From Thermus altitudinis (lineage in GTDB: Bacteria; Deinococcota; Deinococci; Deinococcales; Thermaceae): DNA of 64,000 bases. Location of the stretch: the NCBI RefSeq assembly GCF_022760835.1, contig NZ_JAKTNQ010000005.1, forward strand, positions 26,803 to 90,802, read 5' to 3'. The position numbers were made by a program, and so were the translations under genes. Positions within the stretch are counted from its first letter, which is position 1; each line of letters begins with the position of its first letter. Positions 56,938 to 64,000 of this stretch are shown one piece after another. The notes under the pieces are model-generated. The model had not been told where the DNA came from. It saw nothing but the letters and a program-made list of their open reading frames with translations, and searched no databases.

Positions 56938-58002
56938 ATGCTGGAGAAGCTTGCGCGCCTAGAAGAGGAATACCGGGAGCTGGAAGCGCTCCTTGCCGAC
57001 CCTGAGGTCCTCAGGGACCAGAAGCGCTACCAGGCCCTCTCCCGGCGGTATGCGGAGATGGGGGAGGTGATCGCCCTCATCCGGGAGTACCGGAAGGTGC
57101 TGGAGGACTTGGAGGGGGTGGAGGGCCTCCTCGAGGACCCCGAGCTCAAGGAGGTGGCCAAGGCGGAGAAGGAAGCCCTCCTGGTTCGCAAGGCGGAACT
57201 GGAAAAGGAGCTGGAGCGGCATCTCTTGCCCAAAGACCCCCTGGACGAGCGGGACGCCATCCTGGAGATCCGGGCCGGCACCGGCGGCGAGGAGGCCGCC
57301 CTTTTCGCCCGGGACCTTTTGGAGATGTACCTGCGCTTCGCCCAGGAGATGGGGTTTGAAACCGAGATCCTGGATTCCCACCCCACCGACCTGGGTGGCT
57401 TCTCCAAGGTCATCGTGGAAATCCGCGGCCCTGGGGCCTACGGCACTTTCAAGTACGAAAGCGGGGTCCACCGGGTGCAACGGGTCCCCGCCACGGAAAC
57501 CCAGGGGCGGATCCACACCTCCACGGCCACGGTGGCGGTGTTGCCCAAGGCGGAGGAGTCCGACTTCCAGCTCAACATGGACGAAATCCGCATTGACGTG
57601 ATGCGGGCCTCGGGGCCCGGGGGCCAGGGGGTCAACACCACGGATAGCGCCGTGCGGGTGGTGCACCTGCCCACGGGGATCACGGTCACCTGCCAGGACT
57701 CCCGCAGCCAGATCAAGAACCGGGAGAAGGCCCTCATGATCCTAAGGAGCCGCCTTTTGGAGATCAAACGGGCGGAAGAGGCGGAACGGCTCCGTCAGAC
57801 CCGCCTGGCCCAGATCGGTACCGGGGAGCGCTCGGAGAAGATCCGCACCTACAACTTCCCCCAGTCCCGGGTCACGGACCACCGCATCGGCTTCACCACC
57901 CACGACCTCGAGGGCGTCCTCTCGGGAAACCTCCAGCCTCTTCTGGAAGCCCTCAAACGGGCCGACCAGGAAAGGCAGCTGGAGGCCTTGACGGAAGCGT
58001 GA
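56938..58002 (+). CDS. prfA: Peptide chain release factor 1
   Basis: 354 aa. It terminates translation at UAA and UAG. The GGQ catalytic loop is in RASGPGGQGVNTTDSAVRV. The stop-codon reading region is RVPATETQGRIHTSTATVAV with the PAT-type tripeptide of RF1. TATCCT at 56922-56927 is 10 bases before the ATG. It overlaps the next Nudix gene by 4 bases. No hemK/prmC follows. Confidence 0.96.
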   Translation: MLEKLARLEEEYRELEALLADPEVLRDQKRYQALSRRYAEMGEVIALIREYRKVLEDLEGVEGLLEDPELKEVAKAEKEALLVRKAELEKELERHLLPKDPLDERDAILEIRAGTGGEEAALFARDLLEMYLRFAQEMGFETEILDSHPTDLGGFSKVIVEIRGPGAYGTFKYESGVHRVQRVPATETQGRIHTSTATVAVLPKAEESDFQLNMDEIRIDVMRASGPGGQGVNTTDSAVRVVHLPTGITVTCQDSRSQIKNREKALMILRSRLLEIKRAEEAERLRQTRLAQIGTGERSEKIRTYNFPQSRVTDHRIGFTTHDLEGVLSGNLQPLLEALKRADQERQLEALTEA

Positions 58003-58469
58003 TGCGCCGCGAGATCCTGGTGGTGGCGGCCATCCTCTTGGACCGCCAAGGCCGGGTCCTCCTGGTGGGCAACGACTGGGGCCGGCGGGGCCTGGTGCGC
58101 TACACCCTCCCCGGGGGCACGGTGGAGCCTGGGGAAACGGTATTGGAAGCCCTGGTGCGGGAGGTGCAGGAGGAAACGGGCCTCAGGGTGAAGACCATTG
58201 AGCACCTGGCCTACGCCATCCAGGTGGAGGACCGCCGCAAGAACGAACGCACCCTGGCCATGGCCTTTCGGGCCAGCTACGAGGGGCTCCTGAACCCCAG
58301 GGATCCCGACGGCCACATCGTGGAAGCCCGGTTCTTCACCCCCGAGGAGGTGACGGCCAAGCTTTCCGGCCACCGCCCCCTCCTGGAGCCCCTTTTGGAC
58401 TACCTCGGAGGGGAACGGGGCCGGTTTTACGCCTACACCGGCTGGGGCCAGCCCGGGGTGAGGGTCTAA
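57999..58469 (+). CDS. Nudix hydrolase
   Basis: 156 aa, start GTG 57999 or ATG 58002. The Nudix box GGTVEPGETVLEALVREVQE followed by ETG is complete. AILLDRQGRVLLVGNDWG at the N-terminus and the C-terminal PLLEPLLDYL are general family features. The substrate is not predictable. Overlaps prfA, and overlaps the convergent gene by 4 bases. Confidence 0.88.
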   Translation: MMRREILVVAAILLDRQGRVLLVGNDWGRRGLVRYTLPGGTVEPGETVLEALVREVQEETGLRVKTIEHLAYAIQVEDRRKNERTLAMAFRASYEGLLNPRDPDGHIVEARFFTPEEVTAKLSGHRPLLEPLLDYLGGERGRFYAYTGWGQPGVRV

Positions 58470-59155
58470 GGCCCCAGTTTGCGCCTAAGGTAAGCGGTTA
58501 GCTCCTCTATGGCCTTCCTCAGGGCCCGTTGTTCTTCCACAAGGGCCTCGAGGGGGTCCTTGGGCCCCTCGGGCGCGGAGAGGGTCTTGAAAAGCAGGGT
58601 GGGGTTGCCGCACCTGGGGCAGGTAAGGCCCGCGGGGCGGACCGAGGGAGCGTAGAAAATCCGGGACCGGCAGCGAGGGCAAAGGAGGTATTTGGCCCCC
58701 ACGGCCTCCCCCTTGCGCACCGCCTCCTCCAGCTCCAGGGCTTCCTCCCGGGGGAAGCCCAGGAAAAAATCCTCTCCCGCCTGCACCAGGCCCACCTCCT
58801 CCCGGGTGGGCTTTAGCTCCCCTTGTCTCCCTTGGGGCGTTTCCCAGGTAAACCCATTCCAGCGGAAATGGCGAAGGTGCTTTTTCCCCTGAAGGTCCTC
58901 AATCTCCACGATGAGCTGGAGGGTAGGGTCCTTGGGGTAGTAGTAAAACCGCACCGCCTGCACCCCGGAAAGGCTCTTGGTGCGGGGCAGGGTGTAGGTC
59001 AAAGGCCCCTCCCCTTTGGCCGGGTAGCCCACCAGGCGCTCCAGGTCATAGAGGGTGAGACCGGGGCGCTCCATGTCCCCGAAGAGAAGGCTTTCCACAT
59101 AGCGAAAAGCCGTGGCAAGATCGGGGCCTTGTCCCTGGCCAGGGCTGGGGTCCAT
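58466..59155 (-). CDS. Unknown protein with a zinc ribbon
   Basis: 229 aa. The N-terminal 140 residues are beta-rich and unrecognised (AVRFYYYPKDPTLQLIVEIE). Then YLLCPRCRSRIFY and LTCPRCGNPTLLF form a four-cysteine zinc ribbon at about residues 158-185, followed by a coiled C-terminus (LVEEQRALRKAIEELTAYL). TAGACT 6 bases before the ATG marks a leaderless start. It lies 46 bases after the GH57 gene on the same strand. Confidence 0.7.
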   Translation of the reverse strand: MDPSPGQGQGPDLATAFRYVESLLFGDMERPGLTLYDLERLVGYPAKGEGPLTYTLPRTKSLSGVQAVRFYYYPKDPTLQLIVEIEDLQGKKHLRHFRWNGFTWETPQGRQGELKPTREEVGLVQAGEDFFLGFPREEALELEEAVRKGEAVGAKYLLCPRCRSRIFYAPSVRPAGLTCPRCGNPTLLFKTLSAPEGPKDPLEALVEEQRALRKAIEELTAYLRRKLGP

Positions 59156-59201
59156 GGGTTCAGTCTACCCTGGAGGACCCTCGTGGGGGTAGACCCCACC
59201 C

Positions 59202-62129
59202 CTAAGGCCAGGTGACGCAATAAGGCTTAAGGACCGCCAAGCGCCCACCCCCATATTGGGAAAGCCAGGCCTCCTGTACCCCCCTTTCCGGCCAGAGGTA
59301 GTCCACCACCAAGGGGGCATCCTCATCCCGGGCCCCACCCAGGTTCCAGGGCCCAGCCTCCCGGCCCACGGGACGGAAATGATCCGGCCCGTAGCCATCC
59401 TGGCTTCCCACCAGGACATAGAAGCAAACCTGCTGGCCGGGCTTGGGGTTAAAGTGCCTTTTTTCCAGCTGCACGATCACCTGCTTGTCGGCGGGGTTAC
59501 TGCTCACCAGGATGCCCTCGGCGGTATCGGTGCCGTCCGGAAAGCCCACCCGTTGGCCGTACTGGGGCCAACCCGCGGCCTTCAGGAAAAGGTCCCAAGG
59601 GTGCTCCGGATGGAAGGCCACCTTAGCCCCTTTGGCGAACGTGTCGGTCCGGCCTCCCTCCTTAAAGTCCAGGTAGATGTTGAGGAGCTGGTGGCTGAAG
59701 CCCGCCGGGGCCCCCCAGGGGTTGGTCATCTCCGCAAAGGTGAAGACGAAGGTGTAGAGATGGTCGCTATCCAGAATGCGCATCTCCAGGAGATCAAAAA
59801 GGCCCTTAAAAGGTGCGAAGGCGGCCTCCTTGGGATAGGTGTAGGTGCCGGGGCCGTGCTCGTCGCCCTCGGGGTCTGGGATGCGCAACACTTCCTTGCC
59901 CTCGAGGCGCCTGGGCAGGCTTAAGGCCAAAGGTGCCCCGTTGGGGGCGAAGTCCAAAACACGCCCGCCCTTCTCCAGTACCAAGGCCAACCGTACCGTG
60001 TCCCCGGCCTCCACCTTGAGGGTGGTATAGGGAAGGCGAAGCTCCAAAACCTCCCCCACCCAAGCCCGCCTTCCCGAAAGGTCCGCTGGGGAGCTGGCCA
60101 GAACCCAGCTGCCCTCCCGGTAGGCGTAGCGCACCAACACCCCTTGCCCCTCCTTAACCTGGTCTAGGTCCAAGGTGATCCGCTGTTGCAGGGGAAATCC
60201 CAGGGAAACCTGCAGGCCCTCGGGAAAGGCGGCACCCCCTTCCCCTCCAGGCTGGGTGGCGTAGACATGCAGGCGGAACCCTTGGCCCACCAGGTCCCGG
60301 GCCTTGACCCCATCCCGCAGGTCCACCCGCAGGTACACGTTGGCCTCATCAAAACCCAAGTAAACCCCCTGGATGAGGTCGTCGGGGGTCTGCATGGCGG
60401 CCCCCTCGGGATCCGGCAGGTAGGCCGCCCCCTCCCACTCCCCAGGCGTCACCTGGCCGTCCAAGGTGGGCTTCACCCGGCCCGGCGTTCCTTGGGGAGA
60501 AACCGGGGGTCGCACGGCGATGAAGAGCTCCTCCGGGGCCTGCCTTCCCAAAGTCTGGTACACCGCCCTGAGAAGGCTCCGGAAGGCCTCGTCAAAGGGG
60601 GCGTGGTTGGGAAAGGCGGTGTCCTGGCCGTACCACCAGAACCAGTCCGAGGCCTGGGCCGCATAGAGGAGGGCCATGGCCCTCTCCACCACCTTAGGGT
60701 CCCCTCCGGCCTCCCGGTAGGCCATCACCGCCTGCCGGGCCCGGCTTAGGCGGTCCCAGGCCTCGTTTTCCTCCGGTTCCCCCGCCCACATGGCAAAATC
60801 CCCTGCCCAACCCCCGGTGCCCAGCCGGGCCAAGGGCAAGGAGGGCTCTTGGGCCACCTCCGAAAAGAGGACGGTCTTCAGGGTGCCCTTAGCCTGCTCT
60901 TCCACAAGGCGCCGGTAGAGCAGGCGGCGGAAGTCGTTGCCGTTATTGGGGTAGTTTTCCCAGGCGTTTTCCCCATCTAGGGCAAGGGTGAGCACCGCGT
61001 TGGGGTTATCCCCAATCACCTGGCGGCGGATCTCCAGAAGGGCGGCGATAAGGTCCTCCACCGCCCGTTCGGCAGGCATCTGGCTGTAGCTGAAACCAAT
61101 GCGGTCGGAAAGGTCCCGGTGACGGAAGAAAAGGACCACCCGCTGGCCCTGCTTCTCCACGTGGTAGGTCCGGGTCAGGGTGAGGGGGGTCACGGGTACC
61201 CCGCTTTTGCCCAGGATGGCCTCATCGGTCACCAGGAAGCCGATGCCCTCCTCCGCATAGAGCTCCGCCGCCTTTTGGCTTACCGCACCCTCGGGTGGCC
61301 ACATCCCGCTAGGCCTCTGGCCAAAAAGGGCTTGGAAATAGGCCTTCCCCGCCCGCACCTGCCAGGCGGCATCCTCAGGCCAAGCGATGGGCTCCTTGGG
61401 CAGGGCCAAAGCAGGGTTGGATTCCCGGATGGCCTCCTTGTCCAGGAGGATGGGCAGGATGGGGTGGTAGTAGGGGGTGGTGATGAGATCCACCTGGCCC
61501 CGTTGCCAAAGCTCCTTGTGCAGGGGCAGGATGGTGGCCATGATCTCCAGGTGCTTTTCCAGCACGTAGTTCACATCCTCCTGGGTGAAGCCCCGGTCCT
61601 GCTGGTAAAGAGCCTGGAGCCTGGGGTCTTGGCCTATGTAGTCCACGTTGATCCAGTACAGGTTCCAAAGGAGGCGCAGGTCCTGAAGGTCCTGCTCCGC
61701 AAAAGGCTCCCCCCTCGCCCTCTTGGCCTGGAGCTCCCGGTAGCGGGGGCTTTTCTCTATGAAGCGGGGGTTGATGTCAAAGAAACGCTGGACGATAAAG
61801 GCCTTTTCCTCAGGGGTAAGGGCGGCAACCGGTTTCTCGGAAAGCCGCCAGTAGGCGTCCTTGGCCTTGCCGGAAAGGTAGTCCTCTATCTGCTTGAGAA
61901 GGGTGGAGGTAAGGTCAAAGGTCACCTTGATCCCAGGAAACTCCTTAAGCACTTGGGCCATCCAAGGGTAGCTGTTCACCCCGTGGACCCGCACCCAAGG
62001 TTCCTCGTACTGCCCCGTCAAGGGGTTCTCATAGGGTGGCTGGTGCTGGTGCCAAAGGATGGCCACCCGCAAGGGCTGGGCTAAGGCCAAGGGCCATAGG
62101 AGAGCCAGACTCCAAAGGATCCGCTTCAT
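59202..62129 (-). CDS. Secreted glycoside hydrolase family 57 enzyme
   Basis: 975 aa with a signal peptide (LWSLALLWPLALAQ, residue 17). The GH57 barrel starts VAILWHQHQPPYENP. Region 3 PSGMWPPEGAVSQ holds the expected Glu nucleophile, and region 4 VLTLALDGENAWENY holds the acid/base Asp. After residue ~550 comes a beta-rich domain, and the last ~230 residues match the glucodextranase-type C-terminal module (PDPEGDEHGPGTYTYPKEA, then LLNIYLDFKEGG). Likely an amylopullulanase or alpha-amylase acting on starch or glycogen outside the cell; the exact linkage preference is open. Its promoter overlaps that of the divergent OYE gene. Confidence 0.9.
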   Translation of the reverse strand: MKRILWSLALLWPLALAQPLRVAILWHQHQPPYENPLTGQYEEPWVRVHGVNSYPWMAQVLKEFPGIKVTFDLTSTLLKQIEDYLSGKAKDAYWRLSEKPVAALTPEEKAFIVQRFFDINPRFIEKSPRYRELQAKRARGEPFAEQDLQDLRLLWNLYWINVDYIGQDPRLQALYQQDRGFTQEDVNYVLEKHLEIMATILPLHKELWQRGQVDLITTPYYHPILPILLDKEAIRESNPALALPKEPIAWPEDAAWQVRAGKAYFQALFGQRPSGMWPPEGAVSQKAAELYAEEGIGFLVTDEAILGKSGVPVTPLTLTRTYHVEKQGQRVVLFFRHRDLSDRIGFSYSQMPAERAVEDLIAALLEIRRQVIGDNPNAVLTLALDGENAWENYPNNGNDFRRLLYRRLVEEQAKGTLKTVLFSEVAQEPSLPLARLGTGGWAGDFAMWAGEPEENEAWDRLSRARQAVMAYREAGGDPKVVERAMALLYAAQASDWFWWYGQDTAFPNHAPFDEAFRSLLRAVYQTLGRQAPEELFIAVRPPVSPQGTPGRVKPTLDGQVTPGEWEGAAYLPDPEGAAMQTPDDLIQGVYLGFDEANVYLRVDLRDGVKARDLVGQGFRLHVYATQPGGEGGAAFPEGLQVSLGFPLQQRITLDLDQVKEGQGVLVRYAYREGSWVLASSPADLSGRRAWVGEVLELRLPYTTLKVEAGDTVRLALVLEKGGRVLDFAPNGAPLALSLPRRLEGKEVLRIPDPEGDEHGPGTYTYPKEAAFAPFKGLFDLLEMRILDSDHLYTFVFTFAEMTNPWGAPAGFSHQLLNIYLDFKEGGRTDTFAKGAKVAFHPEHPWDLFLKAAGWPQYGQRVGFPDGTDTAEGILVSSNPADKQVIVQLEKRHFNPKPGQQVCFYVLVGSQDGYGPDHFRPVGREAGPWNLGGARDEDAPLVVDYLWPERGVQEAWLSQYGGGRLAVLKPYCVTWP

Positions 62130-62146
62130 TCCCTCACCCCCCTCGA

Positions 62147-62166
62147 GAACCTCGTGGAAGAGGTTC
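62147..62166 (-). promoter_or_regulatory. Hairpin in the GH57 5' leader
   Basis: GAACCTC (62160-62166, minus strand) pairs perfectly with GAGGTTC (62147-62153) around a 6-base loop, 17 bases before the ATG. Could affect translation or stability. Confidence 0.45.
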
Positions 62167-62184
62167 CAGCGGTTCGGCGCCCGG

Positions 62185-62214
62185 ATTTTACCCTAGGCCC
62201 ACCCGGTCCATAAT
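62185..62214. promoter_or_regulatory. Overlapping divergent promoters of GH57 and OYE genes
   Basis: Plus: TTTACC (62187-62192), 16-bp spacer, CATAAT (62209-62214), 6 bases before ATG 62221. Minus: TAAAAT (62190-62185), about 55 bases before the GH57 ATG. The minus -10 lies on the plus -35. Confidence 0.5.
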
Positions 62215-62220
62215 GGACTC

Positions 62221-63270
62221 ATGTCCCTCCTCTTCACCCCCTTGGACCTAAGAAGCGTCAGGCTGAAAAACCGCCTAGCCATGTCCCCCATGTGCCAGTA
62301 CTCCGCCACCCTGGAAGGCATGGTCACGGACTGGCACCTCCTCCACTACCCCACCCGGGCCCTGGGAGGCGTGGGCCTCATCCTGGTGGAGGCCACCGCC
62401 GTGGAGCCCATAGGCCGCATCAGCCCCCATGACCTGGGCATCTGGTCGGAGGAGCACCTTCCGGGCCTTCAGGAGCTTGCCCGAAGGATCCGGGACGCGG
62501 GAGCGGTGCCCGGCATCCAGCTGGCCCACGCCGGGCGTAAGGCCGGGACCAGCAGGCCTTGGGAAGGGGGGAAGCCCTTGGGCTGGCGGGTGGTGGGGCC
62601 AAGCCCCCTCCCCTACGACGAGGGGTATCCCGTACCCGAACCCCTGGACGAGGCGGGAATGGAACGGATTCTCATGGCCTTCGTGGAAGGGGCCAAGCGG
62701 GCCCTAAGGGCGGGTTTCCAGGTGATTGAGCTCCACATGGCCCATGGCTACCTACTCTCCTCCTTCCTCTCCCCTCTTTCCAACCAGCGCACGGATGCCT
62801 ATGGGGGCAGCCTGGAAAACCGCATGCGCTTTCCCCTCAGGGTGGCCCAGGCGGTACGGGAGGTGGTGCCCAAGGAGCTTCCCCTTTTGGTGCGGGTCTC
62901 CGCCACCGACTGGGGGGAAGGGGGGTGGGGCCTTCAGGACACCCTGGCCTTCGCCCAAAGGCTTAAGGGGATAGGGGTGGACCTCTTGGACTGCTCCTCG
63001 GGCGGGGTGGTGCCCAAGGTGCGGATCCCCCTGGCCCCGGGCTTCCAGGTACCCTTCGCCGATGCCGTGCGCAAAGAGGTGGGCCTCAAGACGGGGGCCG
63101 TGGGCCTCATCACCACCCCTGAGCAAGCGGAAACCCTCCTGCAGGCGGGAAGCGCCGACTTGGTCCTTTTAGGCCGGGTTCTCCTCAGAGACCCCTACTT
63201 CCCCCTAAGGGCCGCCAAGGCCCTAGGGGTGGCCCCGGAGGTCCCACCCCAGTATCAAAGGGGGTTTTAG
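62221..63270 (+). CDS. Old yellow enzyme, YqjM-like NADPH:flavin oxidoreductase
   Basis: 349 aa FMN-dependent ene-reductase. YqjM-class marks are MSPMCQYSA (the redox-tuning Cys), [12 protein letters not shown], the catalytic pair in [20 protein letters not shown], and [16 protein letters not shown]. It reduces activated C=C bonds; the close homologue in T. scotoductus was isolated as a chromate reductase. Leaderless start with CATAAT 6 bases upstream. No clear terminator follows. Confidence 0.94.
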   Translation: MSLLFTPLDLRSVRLKNRLAMSPMCQYSATLEGMVTDWHLLHYPTRALGGVGLILVEATAVEPIGRISPHDLGIWSEEHLPGLQELARRIRDAGAVPGIQLAHAGRKAGTSRPWEGGKPLGWRVVGPSPLPYDEGYPVPEPLDEAGMERILMAFVEGAKRALRAGFQVIELHMAHGYLLSSFLSPLSNQRTDAYGGSLENRMRFPLRVAQAVREVVPKELPLLVRVSATDWGEGGWGLQDTLAFAQRLKGIGVDLLDCSSGGVVPKVRIPLAPGFQVPFADAVRKEVGLKTGAVGLITTPEQAETLLQAGSADLVLLGRVLLRDPYFPLRAAKALGVAPEVPPQYQRGF

Positions 63271-63421
63271 GGAAGGGAAAGGGTGGGATGGCGAAAGGGC
63301 CAGCGCGCCTCCTGGCTTGGGGTTTCGGCAAGGCGAGGGCTCCCACTTCCTCCCGACTAGGCCATCCCGGTACGGGAGAAGCCCAGGACCTCACCGGCAT
63401 ACGGCAGCTTTGCAAGGAACC

Positions 63422-63710
63422 CTACGCAGAGGGCCCCTCAGGGAAGGCGTCGGGGTAGCGGGTGGGGATATAGAGCCCATCCAGGTAGCGGCCCTTCTCC
63501 ACCAGGTCTTGGGGCACCCCCAGGGGAAGCGCCTTGCCAAGCCGGGTTACCACGTGCTCTAGGCCTACGGAGGCGAAGGGCTTTCACCGCCTTCTCTGCG
63601 GCCCGTTGGGCAGGCAAGCAAGCCCATTCGTGCCCACCCGCCTTTCAGGCCACCCGGGCCATCTCCAGGTCCTTCTCCTCCGGGGAAAGCCAGTCCCCTG
63701 CCCGGTTCAC
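63422..63710 (-). pseudogene. Decayed HEPN-domain gene
   Basis: Read from GTG 63710 on the minus strand: NRAGDWLSPEEKDLEMARVA, an in-frame TGA (63645-63647), then EWACLPAQRAAEKAVKAL. After a frameshift near 63575-63590 comes LEHVVTRLGKALPLGVPQDL and LDGLYIPTRYPDAFPEG, then a stop at 63422. These are the ordered motifs of HEPN proteins (DLEMA, WACF-AQ-AAEKA, YIPTRYPDA). A further fragment (GEVLGFSR) lies past the stop. HEPN genes usually pair with a minimal nucleotidyltransferase as toxin-antitoxin; none is evident in 63271-63420. Confidence 0.8.
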
Positions 63711-63737
63711 CTTAAGGAAAAGGGGGGTGTGGGGGGC

Positions 63738-64000
63738 TATAATCCCCCGGTTTCCAAACAACCGGGGATACATGGACCCCCCACGTGCCCCGCAGAGGTC
63801 CATGGCATAGTGCGCGGCAGATGTGTGGTACGATTTTCTTGGGGACAGCGTTCCCCGTGGACCTTGAAACTTGGAGTAAGGGGTTCCATCGGGTAGTCCG
63901 ATGGGTAAAACTCCAAACGAACACCCGTGGCAGAGCCAGAAGCATTGCGCTCGCCTGCCGATACGGAGTCAAGGTTTTTCTGGGCTCGGACGGAGCCTTC
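63738..64000 (+). other. Hairpin-rich element of unknown nature running off the window
   Basis: After TATAAT (63738-63743) come perfect inverted repeats: CCCCGGTT/AACCGGGG (63745-63767), CATGGACC/GGTCCATG (63771-63804), GGGGA/TCCCC (63841-63856), CCATCGG/CCGATGG (63886-63904) and GGCTC/GAGCC near 63982-63996. CGGCAG at 63815 can also pair with CTGCCG near 63956. GTGCG at 63810 follows the second hairpin by 5 bases, as at the 5' end of group II introns. GC content and codon look differ from the neighbours. An open frame (ATG 63821 to the window end, 60 codons, no known motif) also crosses it. Either a structured RNA or mobile element start, or an unknown partial gene. Confidence 0.35.

Noticed and set aside
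59183..59199. Hairpin GTGGGG/CCCCAC after the GH57 gene as a terminator
   Set aside because: Six-base stem with no U-tract; too weak to call, and the next gene on the same strand follows in 46 bases.
63712..63972. Minus-strand open frame of 86 residues over the terminal hairpins
   Set aside because: Proline/His/Trp-rich composition, no motif, and it crosses several perfect inverted repeats.

Overview
The window is bacterial chromosome with very high GC and dense, often overlapping genes. Many start codons have a TANNNT hexamer 6-8 bases upstream, so many messages are probably leaderless. The caa3-type oxidase with a subunit I/III fusion, the fused heme A/heme O synthase, the dnaX A9 slippery run, a DnaE intein and GroES/GroEL proteins very like the known Thermus ones point to the genus Thermus. 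The species cannot be told from this sequence alone.

Layout. 0-9 kb: partial Fur-family gene, hemC, aceE-aceF, a LysR regulator, an FtsB-like gene, a second Fur-family gene, pepA and a DUF1385 membrane protein. 9-18 kb: mnmA, then pstSCAB behind a Pho-box-like repeat, an MFS exporter, recF and a DciA-like gene. 18.1-18.3 kb: tRNA-Lys, tRNA-Glu and tRNA-Val. 19-24.4 kb: caa3 oxidase operon ctaAB-ctaC-ctaD. 24.5-27.4 kb: pckA and pgi. 27.5-33.8 kb: a GNAT/acyl-CoA-synthetase-like fusion, an rRNA/tRNA methyltransferase and a DUF4129-MoxR-DUF58 module. 33.9-35.9 kb: groES-groEL behind a CIRCE-like element. 35.9-48 kb: dnaE with an intein, a 5-FCL-like gene, a 2-oxoacid:ferredoxin oxidoreductase, an HD-domain gene, a CsoR-family repressor, dnaX and an argB-like kinase. 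48-54.6 kb: a long minus-strand operon starting with nosD-nosF-nosL-nosL-nosY-type genes and running into nucleotide-housekeeping genes. Divergent from it are PCuAC, Sco and a small acidic coiled-coil protein. 56-63.3 kb: ZIP transporter, prfA, Nudix, zinc-ribbon protein, secreted GH57 glycosidase and an old yellow enzyme. 63.3-64 kb: a decayed HEPN gene and a run of perfect hairpins of unknown nature.

The main theme is aerobic respiration and copper. The oxidase operon supplies heme A and the CuA/CuB enzyme. About 30 kb away, PCuAC and Sco (known CuA assembly factors) lie back to back with a NosDFYL-type export system, and no nosZ is visible in the window. The ctaA upstream region and the nosD/PCuAC divergent intergenic region share a near-identical 18-bp motif (16 of 18 positions), the best candidate here for an undescribed regulon link. 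No CRISPR array, intact insertion sequence or rRNA was seen.
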